Assembly (NCBI GenBank): GCA_035578155.1
Contig: JAPWDM010000003.1
Coordinates: forward strand, 65,774,142 to 65,838,141
Origin: Brachynemurus nebulosus
Taxonomy: Eukaryota > Arthropoda > Insecta > Neuroptera > Myrmeleontidae
Reading direction: 5' to 3'
Length of the DNA stretch: 64,000 nucleotides
This document shows, piece by piece, positions 11,251 through 23,098 of the stretch (the first letter of the stretch is position 1; each line of letters begins with the position of its first letter). Position numbers and translations under genes: made by a program. The notes below the pieces were generated by a model that saw only the letters and a list, made by a program, of their open reading frames with translations, was not told where the DNA came from and did not search any database.

Positions 11251-12301
11251 CACAGTGGGGCCAAATACCATTAAAGGTGGCAAATATACAAAGAATTAAA
11301 TTATAAGCTACAATTTATATGACCCCTTAAATCAATAGCTAAAATATTCTAGCAACGACCACTGTAATTACCTCATGTAAAATAGTGCGGGGGATGCAAA
11401 TATATTGACTGTTATTTGTTTTTTCCATAAATTGATTGCATTTTAAACGATATCATTGTTTGTAAAGATTTGCGGGACCGTTATTTAAGTTTAAAAAAAT
11501 AAATTGAAATCGGTTATAATGGGCGATGTTCCCCATGGTACTTATGTTATTTTTTTATGTACCTTGTTTTTTTTTTTTTAAATCAGTATTCGTATTGATT
11601 CTATCAAGCTTTAATGAAACATAGTCGAATTATTTAGAAAAATTCTATAAAAATTAATTTCTTAAAGAATTTTAGTTACGTATCCAATCCAATCCAACGG
11701 AAATCTTTGTTGCATTTGATAAAGCAATTAGTCTATTTTGGTATTATGATTGTAGAGTTTGCACCAAATTGCACCTTTTTCAAAATTTGTTGATTTTATT
11801 GTCATTTTGTTTGAGAAAAAATCATCAATAAGAAACTTAGAAAGTTCATATAAGCTCTCAGATGGGACATAAAAATAGCAAATAATTAAATAAAACACTC
11901 AAATCGATTATATTTATGTAGGTACCGGATATTCCAGTTAAGTTAAAGCTAAAATTAAGCGTATCATCGAAATTCGTTGTCAAAAGTTCCATATTCCATT
12001 TAAAATTTATATGTTGATACCACGTGGCTAGAAACCAGTAACCGGAAATGAAATCGAGTTAGATGAAAAAATCCGCAACCTAGGGCCAAACAAGATCTAC
12101 AAATTTCAAATTCATCCGACGAATATTTTTTGAGATATCACTTGACTAACCGTTATGGGACACCCTGTATAGTGGGATACCCAGTATTTTATTAGTAAAT
12201 ATCAAGTATAAGTAAAATATATTGTTAGATAACTATATTCTGTAGTCAATAAAATGACTAAATAATTTTTGCCATCTTTTACCTGCTTTGGCCCCACTGT
12301 G
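11251..12301. mobile_element. Non-autonomous Transib-type element, 1051 bp
   Basis: The ends are perfect 15-bp inverted repeats, CACAGTGGGGCCAAA. They are flanked by identical 5-bp direct repeats TGTCG at 11246-11250 and 12302-12306. Transib elements are known for 5-bp GC-containing duplications and for termini starting with a heptamer like the V(D)J signal heptamer CACAGTG; both hold here. The interior is AT-rich and has no transposase frame, so it would need an enzyme supplied from elsewhere. The assignment rests on termini and duplication length only. Confidence 0.72.
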
Positions 12302-13510
12302 TGTCGGCAGAAAATTTACAATTTTCAACTTAAATATTCTTTTTTTTTCAACCTTTTTCATGTCACGATTCGCAAACCCAAAAATTAGTTAATACAGACA
12401 GATTATGACATCACACAGCACCACGTTAAAAATACCATATAAAGTGTATTAGTTGTCAAAACAGGGTATCAGTTGGTCGTTTCGTTATAATTCTTCATGA
12501 TCGTCATCGTGTTATTAATATTAATATGACCTACAAAAATTTCATCGAATTCGGTTTAACCGGAATACTAGGAAGTGATCTCGCAGTTTAATTTGATGGC
12601 TATTTTTATCCTCTTACGAGAGGCCAGAAACGATGTTAAATTTTGGTGATTTAATCTGCAGATTCTTTGAATTTGAAAAAAAAACAATACGTACTTTTTT
12701 CCACTTAAACTTTGTAAGGTCAGCGCCGTTTCAAGTTACCCAGGGGCTCCTGAACACACTGAGTTTGTGAGGTACTGAGCTCGTGCCCAACGTGCCCCTT
12801 GCGTAAAGACGGCACTGGCCAGTAAGATACACACATATGTAATATTATCACAGACGTCCAAATCTCATAAATAAATATGAAACATGCAAAATTTATTTTT
12901 TCAACAGTAAAAAAGAAATGCAGAACATAAAACGTACCTACTAAAAATTGTTTAAAATATTTATTATATGAATTTCAGTACAAATGTACATTTATTACGA
13001 CGACGAGAACTAGGTCCACATCTGCGTCATCTATATGGATATTGTACATACGCTGACTGCTCTGAACAAAATATACATAAAATTTAATTTAATTTAAATT
13101 ATGAAATCATAAAATTTTTACTTTTTAAATGTAAATGTGAAAAAAATGTTAATTTATTCATCGAACATAAAAAATTATATGGATTACTAAACTAACAACG
13201 AAAGAACGAACGAAAATTAGATAAATATTCATAAATTATTATTATAATATGAAATAAATGTATATACATTGTCAGTCAGTCAGTCAGTCAAGTCACTTAT
13301 TCTAGACACAATAATATATACGTTTTTAGAGTTAAGTGATATTTGAAAAAAGTTCAATGCCATTTAGTAAAGAACGAATAAATTTACATATTGCAAAAAT
13401 TTTTACCAATATACCAGTGTGTAGCATGTAGTTACACATTGGGTGATACAAAAATTTGTCGACCGAAACGATAGGAATAAGGTGAGTTAAGAATGATTTG
13501 AAGTCTCTCC
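12302..13510. other. AT-rich intronic sequence with CAGT microrepeat
   Basis: A short (CAGT)n run lies at about 13271-13290. I see no gene or element ends. Confidence 0.45.
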
Positions 13511-14064
13511 TAGGGATGATCGATATTAGAAAAACATCGATGTTGACATCGATGTTAACATCGATTCAAGAGTATCGATATACGATATATACCGAAAATA
13601 AAACATCGATGTTTATGTAGCAAAATAAACAACCATTATATAATGTTATTTTATTTATTAAAAATTAACATTGCCATTATTTATTTGGTACACTTTGCAA
13701 AATAAGTAACTTTGTTAGAAGTTTCCCTTTTAATCTGTTCCTTTGTTGATACAAATACTGCCCAGCTTTTGAAAAAAAGTCTCTCTGAAGCTGTTGAAGT
13801 TGATGTGCAACACAAATATTTAATGGCAATTTTTTTCAAGTTTGGATAAGTGGATCCTAGAACTTGCTATAAAAGTAATGGATCTAATCAGCTACAGGAC
13901 TTTTTAAATACTGGATAGCTTAGAGTAATATCGATGTTTCGATATTATTCTCGTAACATCGATGTGTCGATGTTATCGAGGACATAACATCGATGTTCTT
14001 ACATCGATGTTTTCCGGTTAAACATCGATGTTTTTCTACCATCGATGAATATCGATCATCCCTA
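13511..14064. mobile_element. Non-autonomous hAT element with CATCGATG arrays, 554 bp
   Basis: The ends are TAGGGATGATCGATATT and its reverse complement. Perfect 8-bp target duplications gtctctcc flank it (13503-13510 and 14065-14072), which is the hAT hallmark. Both subterminal regions are packed with the palindrome ACATCGATGT, likely transposase-binding sites. The middle carries a relic of the hAT C-terminal dimerisation domain on the minus strand (separate entry). Confidence 0.9.
13681..13848 (-). pseudogene. Relic of hAT transposase C-terminal dimerisation domain
   Basis: Read in two minus-strand frames, this segment gives YPNLKKIAIKYL, then STASERLFFK, and after a shift of frame KAGQYLYQQRNRLKGKLLTK and a terminal stop. 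The order (YPNL..LA.KYL, SERLF, AG, RNRL) is that of the hAT dimerisation domain. At least one frameshift kills it. It lies inside the hAT element at 13511-14064 and is the only coding remnant there. Confidence 0.8.
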
Positions 14065-14189
14065 GTCTCTCCTCAAGTAGTTAAGAAATTAAGGATCAGA
14101 TATCTCTATTCAGTTAGAGTGAGAAATTAATTTGGTGAAACTGGTGTGCCATATTGTTTTTGACAGTTCAAAAAAATACACTTTTTAGC

Positions 14190-14420
14190 GATTTTTCGAA
14201 TTGAAAATTCAGCTATTACAGCCACTGTTATAACGCGACTTGAACCCGAGACTACGACAGAAATTTGTTTTGAGGTCTTTAGAAGTGGCAAATGGCATCC
14301 AGATATGTATGTATGTATATTTAGGTGTTCGCGCGATAACTCTCGAACAAAACAACCTATTTTTACGAAATTTGGTGAAAACGTATCATTAACGTAACTG
14401 TCTCAAGGCCTAACATTATA
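14190..14420 (+). repeat. Dispersed repeat (AGCGAATT...GGTCCCT family), copy 2
   Basis: It matches the 2391-2600 repeat: attacagccactgttataac, then gacttgaacccgagactacg, acagaaatttgttttgaggt and agaag. It continues through (atgt)n and gcgcgataactctcgaac, then a segment also seen in the loop and inner arm of the inverted repeat at 17341-17798 (aaatttggtgaaaacg). Confidence 0.6.
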
Positions 14421-15139
14421 TCAAATTTTAAATTCCACGTTACCTACATAGTTTCCAAACCTCTATGATAGACGGACACAGTACGTCCTATTAAGATACG
14501 GAATCCTAGAAAAAGGATTCCGTGCTGTGCAATAAAAAACTACTTCAATAAAATGCAAATATGTAAACTAAACTTTTTTTACCCATGTTATTCTCTCTTA
14601 TTCAAAGTTCAATTATAATAATAATTTATATTGATTGGTATTAAAAAATAAATGAAATAATATTTCAAATAACATTAAAGAAAATAACAGTCATACACTA
14701 GAGAAATACAAAAAACTATAAATCACGATTTTATGTACTTACAATATCTACATACTATTAACAAGTCAGTCATTCTCATTCGCCTCATTTGCTTCTTACC
14801 TATGTACTAGCGCGCACCTATCCATCTATTCATTACTGCAGTAAAAAATAGTAAAAAGAATTTTTTCTTTCAAACATTTTTTTTACACACACATAACAAA
14901 TAAGTACAATTACCTTTTTGAAAACAAAGCAGTCATTAACACAGATCTAACATTATGATGCCATAAAGAGAAAACACAAGTACTTATGCTATAAAAGTTT
15001 ACAATAAAACATTATTAAAAGAATGATAAATAAAAGTAAAAATTACTTTTCAACCCAAACAAAAAGAGGTTAAGTAACATAGATAAGTGATAAGTGTGTT
15101 TTTTGTGTTAAGATTATTTAATCCTTGGTGGATTACGTC

Positions 15140-15230
15140 CAGGGCCGGCGCAAGGTTCTTTGACGCCCTAGGCGAAATATCCTTTGGCGCCCAGGAACTT
15201 GATAAACACTTATTTAGGCATAATAACATG
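15140..15230 (+). repeat. Possible hAT terminus (CAGGGCCGGCGCAAGG)
   Basis: The sequence cagggccggcgcaaggttct followed by a segment with gccctaggcgaaa resembles terminal repeats of a widespread hAT group. A related end in the opposite orientation lies at 21770-21842. The two are 6.6 kb apart, have no matching target duplication and no transposase between them, so I treat them as separate fragments. Confidence 0.4.
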
Positions 15231-15340
15231 TAAAAGTTTTGCACTAAGTATATGTGATAAATATTATTTGCGCTTGTCGATGGTCTTGTTCAACTGATAT
15301 TGTCACCAAGCCCACTAGTCTTCCCTGTATCATTTTTCTA

Positions 15341-15582
15341 GGCTAAAATCATTGCCGTCATTAACTGGAATAATAACATCAGATCGTGTAATATGAAATG
15401 TCGTTTTCCGAGCACTTGGCTGATTATGTAATTCAGAAAAATATCGACACTTTTTTAAGCATTAGAGAAATGTTTAAAAGCAATTTTTTAAATTTGAATA
15501 GATTTCTTGTAGCCTGGAATCATTTCTGTTATCAATTGGAATAACATTAGATCGTGTAATATGAAGTGTCGTTTTCCGACCA
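15341..15582 (+). repeat. Imperfect two-copy direct repeat, period about 167
   Basis: The segment with gatcgtgtaatatgaaatgt and cgttttccgagcac (15341-15417) recurs as gatcgtgtaatatgaagtgt and cgttttccgaccac (15509-15582). It looks like an old local duplication. It is not coding. Confidence 0.55.
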
Positions 15583-15739
15583 CTATAAGAACTATTGGCG
15601 TTGGAAAGATTTGAATAGCAGTTATGTTGAGCGCAAAATTCCTAAGTATGGTTCATCTTATTATCGCTGTTGGTTTAGATTTCGTCATTTTCACTTTTTC
15701 CCTGTAAGCTGGTCAAAGTGAATTTAGTTAACAAAAATT

Positions 15740-16000
15740 TGGGGGACAGGTCTACCCACACTGTCAACTTTCCATTGGGTGTCTTTAAAGACTAGAGACT
15801 ACTGTACATAAATAATTCTTTTTTCATTTCAGGCGGCTCCTGAAGTTTCGACTCCCGATAGAGGTTTTGTCCCTTGCACTATACCGGGAGCTTCGCCTTC
15901 TGTACCTAAGGGTGGGGGCTCACTCTTATCAAACAAATGATAATATCATTTGTTCTCAAGATATGCGAGACAAAATATACTTCAAAAAAAGTTTCTTATT
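15740..16000 (+). repeat. Dispersed repeat (GGGGGACAGGTCTA family), copy 1
   Basis: It shares long matches with 31555-31840: gggggacaggtct, ccacactgtcaact, actactgtacataaataatt, cccttgcac and atcatttgttctcaaga. Frames in the two copies are not conserved, so this is a non-coding or decayed repeat, not a gene. Confidence 0.65.
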
Positions 16001-16886
16001 TCGATTTTTTTTTAAATTAAAGCGGCATGAAGTGCTTTAAGGAATTTTATTCAACCGAACGCCGCTTTTAGTTTCAATTTGAGCTTTTCCTATAAATTTC
16101 CTATATTCTATCTACAACTCTCACAGTTCGCTTTGAGACAAAGAGAAAAACGAAAAGAGAAAGAAAGTCTTAAGATGTCTCTTTCTTAGTGATTTTGTAA
16201 ATCAAAAAGTTGCGGAGAATAAAAAACAAAAACAGAAATTTCTGTAGGTACATTTCGAATTCAAATACAAACCTTTTTGTTGATTTCTATACAAACATGC
16301 TAAAATGGAATTCACAGCTTTTACATTTTATAGCAAATAAAGAAAATGTTAGAAGTAAATCATACAAACTTGTTTGCAAAACATTCAATTAACTAAATCC
16401 GAGCATATTAAGGAGGTACCTTCCTTTTCACCTTAACAGTCAGTCAATATTTCAAAAGATTTAACCTCACGACTATACAAGCAAACAACGTAATTTCTTT
16501 ATGCATATGTAGGTACATGACAGATGGTTGGTTCTTTTACCGAAATGTTTTTAAAACAAAAATTAGTTCTCTCTCAGTGCTTTTGGTTCCATTCATACAA
16601 TAAAAATGATTTATTTTAAATATATTTCAATATTGAAAGTATAATATATTACAAATCCTGAAGCATCGCGTAATATCTAACTCTGCTACATCAAATACTT
16701 ATATACACAATACACATGTATTTTACCTATGTATCTACTATGTGGCGGCCCTACCTTATTGCAGATGAGAAGTATATAGGTGTACATTCTTCATAGCTTA
16801 AAATATTTATCTATACAGCGAATGATATTAAAGGATAGAAATAAGTGTAGAGTTGAGGATTCGCGAACAGTGGTGTTCACTGATGA
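16001..16886. other. AT-rich intronic sequence, no supported feature
   Basis: No recognisable element ends, RNA gene or exon. A 60-codon frame at 16210-16392 has no motif. Confidence 0.45.
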
Positions 16887-17340
16887 CACAGGCCTGCAAA
16901 TTTTAAGTCATGTCACCCCCTTTTGGATTTGATGACTGATCTTAGGGTATTTTGGTGCGCTGATTACGAAAAAAATATTCAAAAAATTCCAGCACGTCAG
17001 AATTTTTAGATATTAGGTATTAAAATTTTTGACTAAAATTACCTAGGTCGACTAAGTCAAGAATAGATTATGCATTTTTATTATTTATTTCTTTAGTTTT
17101 TATAAGTACGGCCCCTTTAGCACCGTTTTACGAGGTTTAGTTATTTATTAAAACTGAATAGAAATAAATTACCCTCAATAATGAGCTCATTAGCGGATGA
17201 CCTTAAAATTCACCTTTTTCCCAAAATAAAGATATGTCACTTAGTTAATTAGGTTTCATTTAATGAAACCATTGCTGAGAATGTGCTCCTAAAAGCCAAT
17301 TACAACTATATAATGACTTTTTATTAGATAGCAAATAAAT

Positions 17341-17798
17341 AAATACCCCTGTCGCAGCATCCTGCATAACATAGCGAATTTCCATTTACAAAAGTACGTT
17401 TTTCTCGGAAACTAGTTGATATAGAGTAATTGTAAATAAAAAAACCTTCTTTATGTGAATTTTCCGCCTCATTCCGCCAAATCTTTTTCATGAAAAATGT
17501 CCAAAACACCGTAAACGTTTTCACGAAATTTCACACTTAGTAAACATATATATATATATAAATGTGTCCGCACGATAACTCAAGAACGAAACATCTTATT
17601 TTTAAGAAATTTCGTGAAAACGTTTACAGTGTTTTGGACATTTTTCGTAAAAAAGATTTGGCGGAATGAGGCGGAAAATTCACATAAAGAAGATTTTTTT
17701 TATTTACAATTACTCTATATCAACTAGTTTCCGAGAAAAACGTACTTTTGTAAATGGAAATTCGCTATGTTATGCAGGATGCTGCGACAGGGGTATTT
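17341..17798. repeat. Inverted repeat, two 191-bp arms, 76-base loop
   Basis: The left arm 17341-17531 and right arm 17608-17798 are near-identical reverse complements, each containing gtcgcagcatcctgcataac, aaaagtacgtttttctcgga and caaatctttttcatgaaaaa or a close variant. The loop holds (TA)n and gcacgataactcaagaacga, related to the family at 14190. A transcript crossing it would form a hairpin of about 190 bp. Confidence 0.85.
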
Positions 17799-18242
17799 TA
17801 GTTTCAGAATAAATCAATTTGGCACCAACAAACTCAAAAAATCATTTTATTTAAAAGCAATATTTTAAACAAATATGAGTCTCCACCCACCGCCGGAGGT
17901 TTCTAGAACCGCCCCGGTAGTGGATGGTGTGTCCAGAACTTGTTTTCTTATTTTCTCAAAAACTAGCTAACCTAGAATAATAGTTCAAAAACCTTTTTTA
18001 TGTGATTTTTTTCCGTCTTTGCAATGGTGTAAAAAAATGTGGCGAAAACTCTTAAATTATAGCAAATTTTGGCAAAAAACTAATTTTTTGCAAGAACAAA
18101 AACCATGTTCCTGGCATCCGACGTGCTTGGCTGAAGAACTCATCCAAGATTTTTGGACTTTCAACGTTGTCACCAAATTTCGTAACGCTAGCAGTTTTTC
18201 CTGAAGAGCTATCGTGCTGATACATATATACATACATAAACC

Positions 18243-18253
<11 letters not shown>

Positions 18254-18318
<65 letters not shown>
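18254..18318. repeat. (TA)n microsatellite
   Basis: Roughly 32 uninterrupted TA units follow a short CATA run. It sits inside the large inverted-repeat element. Its true length may be mis-assembled. Confidence 0.9.
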
Positions 18319-18321
<3 letters not shown>

Positions 18322-18344
18322 TTTAGTGAATATTATTTTTGGGT

Positions 18345-18437
18345 TCTAGGGGCCTCAAAACAAATTTCTGCCATAGTCGCGGGCTGAACTTCCACCATGA
18401 GCAAGGCTGGAATAGCGAGTTTCCATTCTGGAAATTC
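18345..18437 (-). repeat. Dispersed repeat (AGCGAATT...GGTCCCT family), copy 3, reversed
   Basis: On the minus strand it reads ttttagcgaatttccagaat, then gaagttcagcccgcgactat, cagaaatttgttttgaggcc, matching the copies at 2391 and 14190. Confidence 0.65.
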
Positions 18438-18622
18438 GCTAAAATGTATAATCTATTCTTGACTTGGTCGACCTAGGTAATTTTAGTCAAAAATTTTAAT
18501 ACCTAATATCTAAAAATTCTGACGTGCTGGAATTTTTTGAATATTTTTTTCGCAATCACCGCCCTAAAATCTATCAAAGTCAGTTGTCAAATCTTAAAGG
18601 GAGAAACCATCGCAGGCCTGTG

Positions 18623-21600
18623 TTATTTATTTTGACAACAAAAATGAAAATTTTGCACACAAATTATACAGTTTTCATCAATACAGATCTAATTATTGTT
18701 CACTTCAGTTAAATTTAACCATACTTCGTCACTTTGAATTTAAATAATTTCCGTTTTCTTGGCTTTATCTCTTTTATTATTGCATTTATGTAAATTTTAA
18801 ATTTGCAGTTTATTTTTAGAAAAGAAGATTGGTTTGTTTCGAATATAAGAACTATTTAATTTTTTAACGAAAATTCATGATCAATTGTATCTGAAATGAG
18901 GTATATTTCATTTTTATAGTCAGTAAGTTACAAAAAAAATGAACCTGATGACGTCATCATATTACAAATTTTCTTTTGAACTTCCAACAAATATAATTTT
19001 ACTGTTAAAAATATGAAATTTGAAACTACTCATGAGTTTTGGTTTTTTTTTTCATTTTTGACAAAATTAGAATTGTCAAGACAACAGAAAGGAGGCTGCA
19101 CTACTTTATAAAAGTGATGCTTTACTTTTTTTAAATGGTAAAAATTAAAATTTCGCAATATTCGTAATTCTTACCATAAAGCAACATGTACTGAAAGTAC
19201 ACAATAAGAATGTAAGATTTTTAAGTATAATATCTGATACCGGAGCCTACCCGGTAAAAATTTTTAAAATTTTCAAATTTCTTCTCCTGAGGACACATTT
19301 TTAAAGAAAATAAATTTAAAAAAATTCTACACAAGAAATACTGTCTTAACCGGATAACAGAAGAACACTTTTACCACCATTGGTAACAATTGTAATGCCT
19401 CTAATAATTTCTTCCTGGGGAAACTTTTATCAAGAGATGTGTCTCCTAGTGTTTTTGATCTAAGAATGTAAAACACATACAGCTATCGATGACTGAATCA
19501 AATAAAATTCGAAAAATAAAAGTTTTCGCATGAATATAACCATCTGAAATAGAATGCATGGGTGGGAGTGTTGGGTACTTTCTTGTAAAAAAAAGCAGTT
19601 TTCTTGTGAAATCAAAACTTTTTAGGTGACAACACATTACTCTGGGGAGTTTCAAAAGTATCATACAAATTGGGACGGAGTATTTTTGTTACACCCTGTC
19701 CTTGCCATCTCTACTACTACCATCTTACTTACTATGTACAGTCTTCTGTACTTTTTGTACTACATCTATACAAGATATATCATTTTATTATTTATAAAAC
19801 GCACAGCATACAGATAGATATTTATATATTTATACATATATGTGTAGTTGTTATTAATTGTAGCTTTCATATTATTAAGTATTTATAAAAGAAGTTCAAG
19901 GCTAAAAACTGGTTTTCTAACGATTATGTCAGTTTTTTTTATACAACACCGATCATATTTTTATAGACAATACTTAAACTCGCAGAGATACAAGAGTATG
20001 TAGTAAAGCATAACGTATATAATATATAGCAAGCCAATACATACTTACTTACATCGTACAATGTGTTCAAGGTTGTATGAAGCAGTCACCTAGTACCATA
20101 AATGATACAGTAAATACAGATAATATTGCCTAAATTTTCAATTTAAATTTGAATAAAATGAAAGAAATCTTTGATCTGAACAATAAATCAATTTTTCAGA
20201 TGCTTCTTAAATGACAAGTCAAAAGAAAGAAGAGTAATAGGTTAAACTGTCAACGAGTTAATAATTTTTCCTACCGATATTTTTTCGAAAATATCAAACA
20301 TACTGTAAAATTCTTAAATAGATATACCATTGTTGTTCACACATAAAGATGAACGTACTAGAATGAACATTTCGAGCAGTTGGTCTAGTTATATCCAATT
20401 TCAAATACAATTGAGCATGAGTGCTCTTGAAAGAATTACGTAATTCTTGTATTCGAAACAAATTAATCTTCTATTCTTTTTTAAAAACAAACTGCAAATT
20501 CAAAATTTACGCAAGCGCAATAATGAAAGATAGATAAAGCCAAGAAAACGGAAAACGGAAGTGATGAATCATGGCTAAATGAAATGGATTATACTATATA
20601 TTTATATTGAAATGTAATGTTTTTATCTGTTGCTGGAGAACTGTAATTTTACCAAACCGACAATAATCATTATTTAAAGGAATTATTTACTATTACTCGA
20701 ATAAATAAATATGTAAAAATTATTTAATATAAAGTAAAAGCCCCTATACTCGAACGTGATTCAATATTCGAAGTTTTATGTCTGAAAAAAAAGACGATAA
20801 ATATCAAAACTGTTCGAGTACTGAATCGCGTTCGAGTATGCGTTACTTGTATTTGAGACTACGTACTTTTTCGTATGATAAAATTATCTACATACATTTT
20901 ATAGTTTCTGAAATACCAGTTAAAGTTTGCAGATTCGTTCAAAACACAAACTTACCACATGAACTGAAAAAAATGAATGATCTGAGTATAAATCGGGGCT
21001 ACCAATGCCGGGAATACAAATCAGGATTTTGTAGGAAATATATCCTTATCAGTAAACAAAAAAAATAGCTATGGACATTGAAGTCATTAAATTTTGATAA
21101 TTTTTTTAACACAAAGTATCGTATGGCAATAGACAAAGTTGGCTGACTGAGTTTACTCGATGTTTCATATGACCTTGAACACCACTCTATATGTTCATAC
21201 ATATGTACTTATTTCAAGGTTACATAATAAATTGTTCTGTTTCAATTGATTATTACAGGTGTGGCAACATAACAAACTTATAAGAGCGCGTACACAGTAT
21301 ATAGTACATATGTGAATAAGACAAAGATAACTAAATGTAAATAAGTGCGGACCACGCCGCGTAAGATACATTGCAAGAGGAGATTCAGTCAGATTCATAT
21401 AGGTTTCTTCTGTATGTGAGACTTTGTATGGCTACTAACTGCGCTCACTATCTGTTGAGATTGAAAACACAAGATAATATTCATTATTATAATTATACCG
21501 TATTTATTTATATGTTGTATTTAAAAAAAAAATTTTTTGTCCAAACTAATTATTATTTGATATAGTTTATTAATATTTTTGTATTTAAACATCTGGCAGC

Positions 21601-21769
21601 ACGAACTGATATTCATCAAATTTTGAATAATTTTTGTAACTAAAAGCTCTGTATGAATTTTTGAAACTAGTTTCGCTAAAATCACAGGGCACAACAAAAA
21701 AGTGTCTCCAAGAATACAACTGACGAGCAAAAAAAAATATCTTTTCACTTTCTCCGGGCCCATAATTAA
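18623..21769. other. AT-rich intronic sequence with one TGACGTCA repeat copy
   Basis: Around 18890-19060 is a member of the dispersed family marked by gatgacgtcatca followed by an AT-rich tail (others at 34370, 34620, 42235, 48700, 62680). Apart from that I see only chance frames and simple sequence. Between 20745 and 20845 the words ctcgaacgtgattca and tgaatcgcgttcgagt form a weak inverted pair. Confidence 0.45.
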
Positions 21770-21842
21770 GGCTGCAAGTCCCCTTTTTAGACTTTAGCCC
21801 CTAGGCAATTGCCCCACTTGCTCTACTCTTTCGCCGGCCGTG
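21770..21842 (-). repeat. Possible hAT terminus, opposite orientation to 15140
   Basis: On the minus strand it starts cacggccggcgaaagagtag and continues through gcctaggggctaaagtcta, similar in style to cagggccggcgcaagg at 15140. No partner end was found nearby. Confidence 0.3.
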
Positions 21843-22215
21843 ACTGTATGTACCGTTGTTCTTCATCCACTGGCGCATAGTGTATACGAACTATGTAGCT
21901 CAAGTGGTTAGACTTAATGCCAAAACTCAACTGCCATTAACTACACAGTATTAATTATTTTCTGATGGACAATTTTGTTTTTCCCTCAAAGTTACAGGCA
22001 AAAATTTTAATTTTTCGTAAATAAATAATTTTTTAGAAGTAAAAACTGCTATCAATCACTTTTCTGAACATGAGCTTAAAATTTGAAGTCAATATTGTTT
22101 AGGAATATTGTACAAAATCATTTTAAAAGAGACAAGTTTTGAGAAAAATGCGTTTAAATTTTGACCAGCGACAATTTCAATGACTACGATTCCTGCGTCT
22201 TTCGTTGTAAATTAA

Positions 22216-23094
22216 GGGGAGGTTTACTCGAGAGTCGTTAAAAATTATGTATTTTTCTAGAATTTTTTTCTCAAGAACGGAAGTAAATATTAATTTCAAA
22301 TTTTGTACACATACTTATTAAGTATTAAACTATACAAAAAAATTGTCAATTTTATAGATACTGCAGTGTGACGATCCGAAAATCCAATGCCCTGTTGGCG
22401 GACATCCTAGCGCCTGTAATAAACCACCGAAATCCAAAAACAAAAAAGATTTATAAAATATATGAAGAGTACCGGAACCTCTACCTATAATATCAATAAA
22501 TTGCTGAAAGAAAAAAAAATGGCGGATGTTTGAACTTTTGATTACGATTTTTATCTTATTTTTCGCTCTTTAAAGTAAATTTAAAAATAAAAAAAATATT
22601 GAAAGTGTGTCGAACTTAGGTAGAGGTGCCGAAGAATTGAATTATCTTTAAAATAAAAAATTTAAAAAAAGGATCAATCGAATAGTTTTTGAGTTATCGT
22701 GTCCACCAGTTACAAAAATGTAGTTCCGAGATATAAAATATATATAAAGAAACGTATTTTCAAAATTTTATATTTAATACTCATTATTGCGTGAACTACG
22801 CTTTTTGAATTTTTTTTTATAGAAAGCTGGATTCGGTTAATGTGCAAGAATCTTGTTTTTAAATTATTTTCGGTAAAATCACTTTGGGAACATATTCTAC
22901 ACATAATTTGCTATCAATTTCGGCAAAAAAAATCGACTTTTTTTTATCAAATCTCAAGTAAACCTTCCCTTAAATTACTTTCAGCAAAATCACTTTGGGA
23001 ACATATTTATTCTACACATAATTAGCTACCAATTTCTGCAAAAAAAAAAAAAAAAAAATCGAGTTTTTTTAACGACTCTCAAGTAAACCTCCCC
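22216..23094 (+). mobile_element. TTAA-flanked element, copy 1, 879 bp
   Basis: The termini are inverted repeats of about 30 bp (GGGGAGGTTTACTCGAGAGT then CGTTAAAAA, one mismatch early). TTAA flanks both sides (22212-22215 and 23095-23098). A near-identical copy lies at 36741-37619 in the same orientation. The 3' third holds an internal duplication marked by aaaatcactttgggaacata, present twice. There is no transposase. TTAA duplications point to a piggyBac-type or other TTAA-targeting enzyme; the terminal bases are not the classic piggyBac CCY. Confidence 0.85.
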
Positions 23095-23098
23095 TTAA

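Larger units (their letters stand above)
16887..18622. repeat. Large inverted-repeat element with 180-bp arms
   Basis: The outer left arm (16887-17076) and right arm (18445-18622) are reverse complements, starting cacaggcctgc and including tctattcttgact, tcgacctaggtaattttagt and caaaaattttaatacctaat. Between them lie a second inverted repeat (17341-17798), a long TA tract and a copy of the dispersed repeat at 18345-18437. No clear target duplication was found. It may be a foldback element or one that grew by nested insertion. Confidence 0.65.

Noticed and set aside
18254..18318. TA tract as centromeric satellite or origin
   Set aside because: It is a plain microsatellite inside a repeat element, with no higher-order unit.
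15140..21842. A 6.7-kb hAT element between the GGCCGGCG ends
   Set aside because: The ends match poorly, there is no shared 8-bp duplication, and nothing resembling a transposase lies between.
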